The notes beneath the pieces were generated by a model that worked only from the letters and a program-made list of their open reading frames with translations, was not told the origin of the DNA and searched no databases. The position numbers were made by a program, and so were the translations under genes. Shown here one piece after another: positions 23,794 to 30,816 of a stretch of 64,000 nt of DNA; position 1 is the first letter of the stretch; every line of letters begins with the position of its first letter. Location: the NCBI GenBank assembly GCA_031286585.1, contig JAITUC010000049.1:1-64000 (forward strand), read 5' to 3'. This DNA is from Delftia acidovorans (lineage in GTDB: Bacteria; Pseudomonadota; Gammaproteobacteria; Burkholderiales; Burkholderiaceae_C).

Positions 23794-24603
23794 TCATCGC
23801 GTGGCGGTGTCCAGCGCCAGCTGGCGCACCTGCAGCATGGGAAAGTCCTCGGAGTCGGTGACCCAGGTGCGCTGGCCGTGGCCGGCCACGTGGCCCGAGG
23901 ACTCGTCAGGATCGGAGGAGCCTGTGTCCAGCGGGCTCCACTGCGTGCGGCGCGACATGCGGACGGCGTCGTCATCGCCGGGCGCCAGCGGATAGCGCGC
24001 GGGCATGAAGCCCTGCAGCGCGCCGCCCTCGCGCAGCGTGACCTCGCAGGGCAGCCAGATCAGGTCGCGCAGGTCCTGCACGGGCTCGAAGCCGATCTGC
24101 GCAATGGCATCGAAGGGCAGCCAGTAGTAGCTGCCGTGCGCCAGCAGCTCGCAGACGGGGCCCAGGCGGGTATCGCTGTCGGCCAGCCATTCGAAGCGGT
24201 GCTCTCCCATATGGCCGGACGTGGCGGGTGCTTCGTCCAGCGCGCGGGCGCGCAGGTCCTGGGCGGCCGCGCCTTCGTGTGCCAGGGCGTCGATCAGGCA
24301 GGCCAGCCATTGCGCGGGCTCGCCCATGAGAAAGGGCTTTTTCTTGCCGGCGAAGACCTCGGCGCGCAGCACTTCGCAGCGGATGGCCTCGCGGTAGGCG
24401 CGCGCCATGGGCTCGCACGACGGGTCGAGCTGGGCGCACAGCTGCAGCTGCTCCAGCGCCTTTTGCCATTCGCCCAGCACGCACAGCAGCTGGAAGTAGT
24501 AGATGCGCAGGGGCGCCGAAGCCGGAGCCTGGCGGATCTGGTCCTTCAGGGCCTTGAGTTGCTCGTCCAGGGAAAGCTGTGAGGTGAAGCTGGGCAGGGG
24601 CAT
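23794..24603 (-). CDS. tagJ: T6SS accessory protein TagJ (ImpE/SciE family)
   Basis: 269 residues, no signal peptide. The N-terminal half is TPR-like (DEQLKALKDQIRQAPASAPL, YYFQLLCVLGEWQKALEQLQ) and the C-terminal half carries ImpE features: RFEWLADSDTRLGPVCELL, YYWLPFDAIAQIGFEPVQDL and RDLIWLPCEVTLREGG. TagJ occurs in T6SS clusters of the Pseudomonas/Burkholderia type, binds the TssB N-terminus and may help present sheath to ClpV. It lies between the NlpC/P60-like cassette and tssE. The stop is 47 nt past the end of... the preceding immunity gene's stop side at 24651, so the two are close and probably co-transcribed. Confidence 0.93.
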   Translation of the reverse strand: MPLPSFTSQLSLDEQLKALKDQIRQAPASAPLRIYYFQLLCVLGEWQKALEQLQLCAQLDPSCEPMARAYREAIRCEVLRAEVFAGKKKPFLMGEPAQWLACLIDALAHEGAAAQDLRARALDEAPATSGHMGEHRFEWLADSDTRLGPVCELLAHGSYYWLPFDAIAQIGFEPVQDLRDLIWLPCEVTLREGGALQGFMPARYPLAPGDDDAVRMSRRTQWSPLDTGSSDPDESSGHVAGHGQRTWVTDSEDFPMLQVRQLALDTATR

Positions 24604-24650
24604 GGTGAAACGCAGGAAAAAGAGAGGGGCGGGGTGCGGCTGCGCCCCGG

Positions 24651-25229
24651 TCAGTCGTCGTAGGAGCGGCAGCCCCAGCGCACGGCGTCGGGCGCCTCGC
24701 CGGCCACATGGCCGATGACGATGCGCGGTGGGGTCTCGTCCAGGCCCTTTCTGAGCGGCATGGCGCGCGTGTACTGGGCGGGCAGCTCGCCAAAGCCTTC
24801 AAGATCCCAGCGGCTGCGCGCCTGCGGCCGGGCCTTGGTGCGCTGGACCAGGGCCTGCAGGCTGCCCGTGGCACGCGCCGCGACAATGCTGCCGCTGCCG
24901 CCGCGCACGGTGATGGAGGACACCTGCGTGCCATCGATGTCGAGCGGCGTGGCAAACAGATAGAGCAGGTCCAGGCTTTCGCCCGGCGCGCGGTCCACCA
25001 CGGTCACGCCCTGGTCGCGCAGGCGCTGGGCCAGCGCTTCGTCGCGGCCGTCGGGAAACTCGATGCGGCAATGCAGTGCGTCGGTGAACAGGGTGGTGAC
25101 GTCCGCTGCCGCTGCCGTTGCCGTTGTCGTGGAGGGCGCGGCCTGCACCGTGGCGCAGGCCGCGCCGGCCAGCAGCAGGGTGAAGATGGTTTTGGAACAG
25201 GCGTTCATGGCGTGGCTCGATGGGCGCAT
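24651..25229 (-). CDS. Exported immunity-type protein after the NlpC/P60-like effector
   Basis: 192 residues when started at 25229, where ATG overlaps the effector stop by 1 nt (TGATG). A second ATG at 25208 begins the signal peptide MNACSKTIFTLLLAGAACAT. The mature protein has two cysteines, in LHCRIEFPDG and in the last ten residues WGCRSYDD, which could form a disulfide linking both ends. The central LDLLYLFATPLDIDGTQVSS and ITVRGGSGSIVAAR segments are beta-rich. No family is recognised. The overlap with a putative wall peptidase and the signal peptide support an immunity role; this is inferred from position. Confidence 0.77.
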   Translation of the reverse strand: MRPSSHAMNACSKTIFTLLLAGAACATVQAAPSTTTATAAAADVTTLFTDALHCRIEFPDGRDEALAQRLRDQGVTVVDRAPGESLDLLYLFATPLDIDGTQVSSITVRGGSGSIVAARATGSLQALVQRTKARPQARSRWDLEGFGELPAQYTRAMPLRKGLDETPPRIVIGHVAGEAPDAVRWGCRSYDD

Positions 25230-25600
25230 CAGGGATGGCGGTAGATCTTGAAGGCGGGCTTGTGGGTGCGGTAGCCGGGGCCTGCCCAGAAACCGTTCTG
25301 CTTGAAGTCCGAGATCCATACGCTTCCGTCGAACATCTGCATATGGCCTGCAGGCGATGAGGTGAAGCCCTCCATCACCGCCACGTCGCCTTTCTTGTAG
25401 CCACCTTCGGGCATGGCGTCGTAGCGGGTGAAGCCGGCGGCCACCAGGCTGGTGCCGTAGTCCTTGGCATCGCGCGTGCGCTGCAGTGCGATGCCGCCAG
25501 CGCCGATCGCATCGCGCACATAGCGCGCGCAGTAGCCCGCCGAACTGGCGCGGGCATTGGTCTGCAGGGTGGCGACGGCGTTGTCTACATTCCAGGGCAT
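25229..25600 (-). CDS. Putative T6SS amidase/peptidase effector (NlpC/P60-CHAP-like)
   Basis: 123 residues, no signal peptide, with GAGAGG about 7 nt before the ATG. The N-terminal motif NARASSAGYCARYVRDAI places Cys24 at a helix start, as in papain-like wall peptidases. KKGDVAVMEG (69-78), then AGHMQMFDG with His86, and WISDF with Asp98 complete a plausible Cys-His-Asp triad. Small size and layout recall Tae-type T6SS amidases, which cut the peptidoglycan stem peptide, but I cannot assign a Tae class. It lies between tssC and an exported protein whose start overlaps its stop, a typical effector-immunity arrangement. A hairpin at 25669-25700 separates it from tssC. Confidence 0.75.
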   Translation of the reverse strand: MPWNVDNAVATLQTNARASSAGYCARYVRDAIGAGGIALQRTRDAKDYGTSLVAAGFTRYDAMPEGGYKKGDVAVMEGFTSSPAGHMQMFDGSVWISDFKQNGFWAGPGYRTHKPAFKIYRHP

Positions 25601-25668
25601 GAAAAGCCTCTCTGAGTTGGGTCCTGGAGGAGGAAGCTTCTCCAGGCCTGTTTCTTGTTATGGGTCCC

Positions 25669-25700
25669 GGCCCTGGTGCGAGCGTGTCGGCACCAGGGCC
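25669..25700 (-). terminator. Strong hairpin after tssC (possible attenuator)
   Basis: A perfect 11-bp inverted repeat, GGCCCTGGTGC at 25669-25679 and its complement at 25690-25700, with a 10-nt loop, starts 17 nt past the tssC stop. There is no T-run after it in the direction of transcription, so it may be an RNA end-stabiliser or partial terminator that keeps sheath transcripts more abundant than the downstream effector and baseplate genes. Confidence 0.6.
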
Positions 25701-25716
25701 AGGGGGACGGGCAGTC

Positions 25717-27210
25717 TTATTTAGCGCCCTGCTTCACGGAAGGCAGCTTGGAGACCAGTCGCAGCGACACGGTCAGGCCTTCCAGCTGGTAGTGGGGGCG
25801 CAGAAAGAACTTGGAGGTGTAGTAGCCGGGGTTGCCCTCGACTTCCTGCACCTGCACCTCGGCGGCGGCCAGGGGCTTGCGGGCCTTGGTCTCCTGCGAG
25901 GAGTTGGCAGGGTCGCCGTCCACGTAGTTCATGATCCAGTCGTTGAGCCAGCGCTCCATGTCGGTGCGTTCGCGGAAGGAGCCGATCTTGTCGCGCACGA
26001 TGCACTTGAGGTAGTGCGCGAAGCGGCAGCAGGCGAACATGTAGGGCAGGCGCGCAGACAGGTTGGCGTTGGCCGTGGCGTCGGAGTCGTAGTACTCGGC
26101 GGGCTTGGCCAGCGACTGGGCGCCGATGAAGGCGGCCACGTCCGAGTTCTTGCGGTGCACCAGGGGCATGAAGCCGTTCTTGGCAAGCTCGGCCTCGCGG
26201 CGGTCGCTGATGGCGATTTCCGTGGGGCACTTCATGTCCACGCCGCCGTCGTCGGTGGGGAAGGTGTGGGCCGGCAGGTTGTCCACCGCGCCGCCCGATT
26301 CCACGCCGCGGATGGAGGTGCACCAGCCGTAGTACTTGAACGAGCGGTTGATGTTGACCGCCATGGCGTAGGCCGAGTTGGCCCAGCAGTACTTGCCGTG
26401 GTCGCCGCTGTCGGTCTCTTCCTCGAAATCGAATTCATCGACCGGATTGGTGCGCGCGCCGTAGGGCAGGCGTGCCAGGAAGCGGGGCATGGCCAGGCCG
26501 ATGTACTTGGCGTCGTCGGACTCGCGCAGGCTGCGCCAGGCGGCGTACTCGGTGTTGGTGAAGATCTTGGTCAGGTCGCGCGGGTTGGCCAGTTCCTGCC
26601 AGGATTCCATCTGCATGATGGCGGGCGCCGCGCCCGAGATGAAGGGGCAATGGGCCGCGGCGGCCACCTTGGCCATTTCACCGAGCAGCTCCACGTCCGG
26701 CGGGCTGTGGTCGAAGTGGTAGTCGCCCACCAGGCAGCCGAAGGGCTCGCCGCCGAACTGGCCGTATTCCTCTTCGTACACCTTCTTGAAGACGGGGCTC
26801 TGGTCCCAGCCCACGCCCTTGAAGCGGCGCATGTTGCGGTGCAGCTCCTTCTTGGAGATGTTCATCACGCGGATCTTGAGCATCTCGTCCACCTCGGTGT
26901 TGGTCACCAGGTGGTGCAGGCCGCGCCAGGCGCCTTCGAGCTTCTGGTAGTCGTCGTGGTGGATGATGCGGTTGATCTGCTCGGACAGCTTGCGGTCGAT
27001 CTCGGCAATGATGGCCTGCACCGTCTGGTAGGCATCGTTGGACAGCGTGATCGCCGAGCCCAGGGCCTGCTGGGCCAGCGTCTGCACGGCCGCTTCCACG
27101 GCTTCGCGGGCCTGCTCGGTCTTGGGCTTGAATTCCTTTTGCAGCAGGCTGCCGAATTCGCTGCCGGCCAGCGCCTGGGTCGATTGTTCGAGTTGGGTTG
27201 CGGTATTCAT
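25717..27210 (-). CDS. tssC: T6SS sheath large subunit TssC (VipB)
   Basis: 497 residues from MNTATQLEQSTQALAGSEFG. Hallmarks include HHDDYQKLEGAWRGLHHLV, TEVDEMLKIRVMNISKKEL, PFGCLVGDYHFDHSPPDVEL and FISGAAPAIMQMESWQELAN. The C-terminal part has RFAHYLKCIVRDKIGSF and ends with FFLRPHYQLEGLTVSLRLVS, the region forming the sheath handshake and ClpV access. TssC pairs with TssB to make the contractile sheath. It starts 28 nt after the tssB stop, so the pair is co-transcribed. Followed by a strong hairpin. Confidence 0.98.
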   Translation of the reverse strand: MNTATQLEQSTQALAGSEFGSLLQKEFKPKTEQAREAVEAAVQTLAQQALGSAITLSNDAYQTVQAIIAEIDRKLSEQINRIIHHDDYQKLEGAWRGLHHLVTNTEVDEMLKIRVMNISKKELHRNMRRFKGVGWDQSPVFKKVYEEEYGQFGGEPFGCLVGDYHFDHSPPDVELLGEMAKVAAAAHCPFISGAAPAIMQMESWQELANPRDLTKIFTNTEYAAWRSLRESDDAKYIGLAMPRFLARLPYGARTNPVDEFDFEEETDSGDHGKYCWANSAYAMAVNINRSFKYYGWCTSIRGVESGGAVDNLPAHTFPTDDGGVDMKCPTEIAISDRREAELAKNGFMPLVHRKNSDVAAFIGAQSLAKPAEYYDSDATANANLSARLPYMFACCRFAHYLKCIVRDKIGSFRERTDMERWLNDWIMNYVDGDPANSSQETKARKPLAAAEVQVQEVEGNPGYYTSKFFLRPHYQLEGLTVSLRLVSKLPSVKQGAK

Positions 27211-27238
27211 GACGTGCTTGCCTTCCTGATGTGCTGCC

Positions 27239-27781
27239 TCAAGCCTCGGATGCAGGGCCGGAGGCCTGCGGGGCAGTGATGTTGGGCGCGGCGGCCAGCG
27301 ACTTGAGCAGCGCAGGGTCCTTGAGCACCTTGCCGATCAGCTCCTCGGCGCCCTGCTTGCCGTCCATGTAGGACAGCAGGTTGTGCAGCTGGGTGCGGGC
27401 CTCCAGCAGCGAGTTGAGCGCGCCCACGCGCCGCGCGATGGCGGCGGGCGAGAAGTCCTCCATGCTCTCGAAGCTCAGGTCGATGTTGAGCTTGCCCTCG
27501 CCCGTCAGCGTGTTGTCCACCTGGAAGGCGACGCGGGGCTTGATGGACTTCATGCGCGCATCGAAGTTGTCGATGTCGATTTCCAGGAACTTACGGTCTG
27601 CGATCTCGGGCAGCGGATCGACGGGCTTGCCCGACAGATCGGCCAGCACGCCCATCACGAAGGGGATCTGCACCTTCTTTTCCGAGCCGTAGATCTCGAC
27701 GTCGTACTCGATCTGCACGCGCGGCGCACGGTTGCGCGCGATGAATTTCTGACCACTCTTGCCGGTTTTGGTGAGCGACAT
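27239..27781 (-). CDS. tssB: T6SS sheath small subunit TssB (VipA)
   Basis: 180 residues from MSLTKTGKSGQKFIARNRAP, preceded by AAGGAAC; the frame is open another 111 nt upstream but that part is not TssB-like. Conserved blocks: RVQIEYDVEIYGSEKKVQIP, FVMGVLADLSGKPVDPLPEI, RKFLEIDIDNFDARMKSIKP and GALNSLLEARTQLHNLLSYM. TssB joins TssC in the contractile sheath and contacts TagJ and ClpV. A likely terminator at 27820-27852 sits just upstream, so some of its transcription probably starts in the short region between that hairpin and its ATG or reads through it. Confidence 0.97.
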   Translation of the reverse strand: MSLTKTGKSGQKFIARNRAPRVQIEYDVEIYGSEKKVQIPFVMGVLADLSGKPVDPLPEIADRKFLEIDIDNFDARMKSIKPRVAFQVDNTLTGEGKLNIDLSFESMEDFSPAAIARRVGALNSLLEARTQLHNLLSYMDGKQGAEELIGKVLKDPALLKSLAAAPNITAPQASGPASEA

Positions 27782-27819
27782 GCGGGTGTTCCTTTCAAGA
27801 AAAAAATGGGTCGCAGAAG

Positions 27820-27852
27820 TAAAAAGCCTGGAGTCCCGCCTTGCGGCGGACC
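27820..27852 (-). terminator. Rho-independent terminator between immunity gene and tssB
   Basis: On the minus strand the sequence GTCCGCC, a GCAA tetraloop and GGCGG plus GAC (one bulged G) forms a stable stem at about 27833-27851, and a run of five T follows at 27825-27821. It lies about 60 nt past the stop of the exported protein at 27914 and would end the amidase cassette transcript before tssB. Confidence 0.6.
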
Positions 27853-27913
27853 GAAGGGCTGAGGGCGCAAGAGGCCATGTGGAAACGGTCAAAGCCGTGG
27901 AAAGGCGCAGATG

Positions 27914-28321
27914 TCATGGGGACGCTGGCTCCTTGAAGTCGAAGTCCGGCTCCAGCAGATCAGTGCAGGCTTCGCAATAGAGGTAGGACACGGAGCGTTT
28001 GCTCTCTGTGGTTCCCCAGCCGGTGCCGTCATCGATGGCCAGCCGGAATTCGCGGCCACCCTTGAAGCGCACGACGGCACTGGCGCTGCAACTACCGGTT
28101 TCATAGGCACGCGCGTAATTGAACTGGCTGCTGGGCCTGGCGTGGCGCAGGAAATAGCGCACACGCTTTTCGTCAATGCGCAGTGAATCGCAATGGATAT
28201 TCGGATCTTCGCTTTTGGCGGCGCTGACCGGGATCGTGATGCGCTCTATGACGGGCTTGGAGCGTGTATCCGCAAAGGCCGTCACGGCGAAGCCAAACGC
28301 TACGGCGAGACACCATTTCAT
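27914..28321 (-). CDS. Exported immunity-type protein after the Amidase_2 effector
   Basis: 135 residues from MKWCLAVAFGFAVTAFA, whose ATG overlaps the effector stop by 4 nt (ATGA); an alternative ATG lies 6 nt upstream at 28327. The signal peptide ends near TAFADT. The mature part is small and carries four cysteines (IHCDSL, TGSCSA, LYCEAC), suggesting two disulfides. No recognised domain. Overlap with the amidase gene and export to the periplasm support an immunity function against amide-bond cleavage. Position between tssA and tssB, with a terminator behind it, marks a self-contained cassette. Confidence 0.78.
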   Translation of the reverse strand: MKWCLAVAFGFAVTAFADTRSKPVIERITIPVSAAKSEDPNIHCDSLRIDEKRVRYFLRHARPSSQFNYARAYETGSCSASAVVRFKGGREFRLAIDDGTGWGTTESKRSVSYLYCEACTDLLEPDFDFKEPASP

Positions 28322-28968
28322 GGCCATGTCGCGGTCTCCGCTTCGGTAACGTTCTTGTAGCTGACTGCCGGGTGGCGATGAATTTCGGTTCCTGGAATCT
28401 GCAGGCTGTTCTTCAGCTCTTCCACCAGATAGCTCAACGCGCTTTGCTGAGGCCCGTTCACTGCCTCGTAGACAGCGTTTTCGTTGATGAACTCCTGCTG
28501 CTTCTTGGGCGTGAGATTCGGGGGCATCTTTTTGCTCGGAGGCAACGACGCGATGCCAACGATTTCAATGCCGATGCTGTCCAGGTTGGAGGGGTAGCGC
28601 TCAGGGACGCTCTTGGTCATCTCCGTGCGGCTGATGGCCTTGGGGCCGCTCTTGCTGTATTGCTTGATCTCCGCTGCAGTACACCGATGCTCTGCTAGGC
28701 AGCGTGCGCGCACGTTGCCAACGTGGTTGGTCCGCCGATACAGCGAAGCTGTCTGGTAGATCGTGCCCTGCTTGCTGATGAGGAAGTGCGCCCCGTTGGC
28801 GCCAGGGACCAGGTAGCTGTTGAAAACAGCCTGCTCCGTGGAGGAACCCGTCTGGTGGACGATGATCCCTCGGACCGTGGGCATGGCCGCGCGCTCAATG
28901 GCCGTTGTGCGTCGCGGCAGGATGCGTGCGTTGTTGATCACCATCCCGTTCTTGTCGACTTCAAGCAT
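28318..28968 (-). CDS. Putative T6SS effector, N-acetylmuramoyl-L-alanine amidase (Amidase_2/PGRP fold)
   Basis: 216 residues from MLEVDKNGMVINNARI; AAAGGA lies 8 nt before this ATG, while an ATG 9 nt upstream (28977) falls on the ribosome site itself. Amidase_2 features: IIVHQTGSS with zinc-ligand candidate His38, AHFLISKQGTIYQTA (60-74), SIGIEIVG (131-138), and EIHRHPAVSYKNVTEAE (195-211), where His197 and Lys205 keep the His-x7-Lys spacing of AmpD. The third ligand (Asp in AmpD) is not obvious; position 207 is Val and Glu209 is close. No signal peptide. The enzyme would cut the bond between MurNAc and L-Ala. It lies between tssA and tssB and overlaps its exported partner, so I infer a T6SS effector. 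Confidence 0.83.
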   Translation of the reverse strand: MLEVDKNGMVINNARILPRRTTAIERAAMPTVRGIIVHQTGSSTEQAVFNSYLVPGANGAHFLISKQGTIYQTASLYRRTNHVGNVRARCLAEHRCTAAEIKQYSKSGPKAISRTEMTKSVPERYPSNLDSIGIEIVGIASLPPSKKMPPNLTPKKQQEFINENAVYEAVNGPQQSALSYLVEELKNSLQIPGTEIHRHPAVSYKNVTEAETATWP

Positions 28969-29016
28969 TGCTTGCATCCTTTCGTTTAAACAGCGCCTCG
29001 TTCTTGGCGGTGGCCC

Positions 29017-30054
29017 TCATGTCTGCTGCTCCTGCAGGTGGGCGCCCGTGATCACTTCCACCTGGGCCAGGCTGTCGGGCGACAGTTCGCGCAGGATGTC
29101 CATGAAGCCCATGCGCATGAAGCGGGCGGCGCGGCGGATGAGCAGGGGGGCGGGGTTGGAGGGCTCGGTGCGCTCGACGAAGGCGGCGATTTCCAGCAAC
29201 TGGGCAATCGCCTGCTCGCGGTTGCGTGCCGGGGCGGGTGCCGAGCCGGGCGCGGGGTGGGCCACCGTGCCGCCCTCTGTGCCGCCCTCCGTACTGGTTT
29301 GTGCGGCCGGATCGGTCTCGGCTGCCGTGTCGGCATCGCCTGTGGACTGGGGCTGCCACTGCCTGAGAGCCAGCAGCAGCTGGCGCAGGCCGTCGAGCTC
29401 GGGCTGCTGGTGGCTGGGCAGGTGCTGTTCGCAGCAGGCGCGGATCTGGTCGAGTTCCTGCAGCGCAGGGGTGACGGCCAGCAGGGTTTCGTGGCCCTCG
29501 GCATGCGCGCGGGCCGAGGCCATGCGCAATTCGTCGGCGCTCAGGTGCGGCAGGTCCTCGGGCACGTTGCCCTTGGCCATCAGTTCGGCGTCGCGCACGC
29601 TGATCTGGCCCAGGGCGCCGCGCAGGAAGTCGGCGTTGCGCAGGTCGCGCACAAAGCCTGTCACGTCCGACAGGGTGCCCAGGGCATTCATGCGCATGAA
29701 GTAGTCGTCGCCATCCTCGGGCAGGGGGTGGACATGCTCCCAGTGGCGCTCCAGCAGGGCGCGGCACAGCTGCAGGCCCTGCAGCGTGCCGGGCAGGCCG
29801 TGCAGGATGGTCCAGGCGCGGCACAGCAGCACGGCCACGCGCAGGTCCTTGGTGCGCTGCATCAGGGCCGAGGCCTGGCGCTCCACGTCGCGCCAGTCCG
29901 GTGGCTCGGCGGGGATGACGGTGTCGCCGAACTGCTGTTCTACCTTGCCCTGCGCCGCGCTTTCCATGGCCTGGAAGTCGTTGTCATAGGTAAGGTCCGG
30001 GCCGCAGGGCGGCTCGGTGGCAGTCTCGGTCAGCAGGTCCTGGATATTGGCCAT
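29017..30054 (-). CDS. tssA: T6SS cap/baseplate-assembly protein TssA
   Basis: 345 residues. The ImpA_N domain opens the protein: CGPDLTYDNDFQAMESAAQG, then PPDWRDVERQASALMQRTKD, LRVAVLLCRAWTILHGLPGT and ERHWEHVHPLPEDGDDYFMR. A Thr/Gly/Ala linker (about 235-270, including STEGGTEGGTVAHPAPGSAP) leads to a C-terminal block AIAQLLEIAAFVERTEPSNP and MRMGFMDILRELSPDSLAQV, which matches short TssA proteins. TssA guides tube-sheath polymerisation from the baseplate. Its stop is followed by 48 nt to the amidase cassette. Confidence 0.95.
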   Translation of the reverse strand: MANIQDLLTETATEPPCGPDLTYDNDFQAMESAAQGKVEQQFGDTVIPAEPPDWRDVERQASALMQRTKDLRVAVLLCRAWTILHGLPGTLQGLQLCRALLERHWEHVHPLPEDGDDYFMRMNALGTLSDVTGFVRDLRNADFLRGALGQISVRDAELMAKGNVPEDLPHLSADELRMASARAHAEGHETLLAVTPALQELDQIRACCEQHLPSHQQPELDGLRQLLLALRQWQPQSTGDADTAAETDPAAQTSTEGGTEGGTVAHPAPGSAPAPARNREQAIAQLLEIAAFVERTEPSNPAPLLIRRAARFMRMGFMDILRELSPDSLAQVEVITGAHLQEQQT

Positions 30055-30111
30055 GGGCGGGTCGGTATTGCTTGGGTACGTTGTGGAGTGGAGGGTGCGC
30101 TCTGGATGAAC

Positions 30112-30816
30112 TCAGGCGCCCTTGAACAGCCGGGTGAACAGGCGGCGGTGCAGCACTTCGTGCTGGACCACTTCGTCATGGGCGTGGCGCGGCGTGGCCG
30201 AGATCCACCAGACGGAGGTGGTGGAGCCCGGGCGCATGCAGGCGCGCCAGTCCATGCGCGGCAGGCGCGCGGCGTTGCCCTGCGAGGCGCCCATGTCGAG
30301 GTCCGCCAGCAGGCTGTGGATGGAGGCGCTGTCCGGCGCGCGGCCGTCCTGCTGGAACGGCCATTGCAGGGTGGCCAGCCGCTCGTCGAGCTGCTGGGCC
30401 GACAGGGGCAGGCGCCGGGCGTCGATGAGCGCATCGCGGGCGCCGCTCAGAAAGCGTTCGATGTCCTGGTCCGACGCGGGCATGCCGGAGCTGCCGTCCA
30501 CCGTGGCCATGATGGCCAGCGGAAAGAGCCGGCCGATGCGGTCGGAGCTGGGGCCGATCACGCCCACCATGGGCTGGCCCAGGATGGAGGCGGGGCACAG
30601 GAAGAACCACAGCGGCGAGTGCACGAAGCGCGTGGACCAGTTGTCGGCCGCATCGCTGCGCAGCTGGTCCATGCCGTTGCGCAGCCATTCGTCCCAGCGC
30701 ATGGTCAGTGCGTGGGGCATGCGCCGGCCGACGAAATCGCCCTGGCTTGGCAGCTTGCCCCACCAGGCGGCGCAGGGTCGCTGGAGGGTCATGGCGTTCA
30801 CAGCCGGTCCGGACAT
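30112..30816 (-). CDS. tagF: T6SS post-translational regulator TagF
   Basis: 234 residues. GGAGG lies 7 nt before the ATG at 30816, inside the end of tssM (19-nt overlap). TagF motifs: AAWWGKLPSQGDFVGRRMPH, LTMRWDEWLRNGMDQLRSDA, FVHSPLWFFLCPASILGQPM and GVIGPSSDRIGRLFPLAIMA. The C-terminal part has the conserved SVWWISATP. TagF represses T6SS firing post-translationally, usually by interacting with the FHA protein, in parallel with the PpkA/PppA phosphorylation pathway. All partners (kinase, phosphatase, FHA) are in this locus. Confidence 0.94.
   Translation of the reverse strand: MSGPAVNAMTLQRPCAAWWGKLPSQGDFVGRRMPHALTMRWDEWLRNGMDQLRSDAADNWSTRFVHSPLWFFLCPASILGQPMVGVIGPSSDRIGRLFPLAIMATVDGSSGMPASDQDIERFLSGARDALIDARRLPLSAQQLDERLATLQWPFQQDGRAPDSASIHSLLADLDMGASQGNAARLPRMDWRACMRPGSTTSVWWISATPRHAHDEVVQHEVLHRRLFTRLFKGA

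Noticed and set aside
28969..28977. Upstream ATG of the amidase gene at 28977
   Set aside because: It lies on the AAAGGA ribosome site that correctly serves the ATG at 28968.
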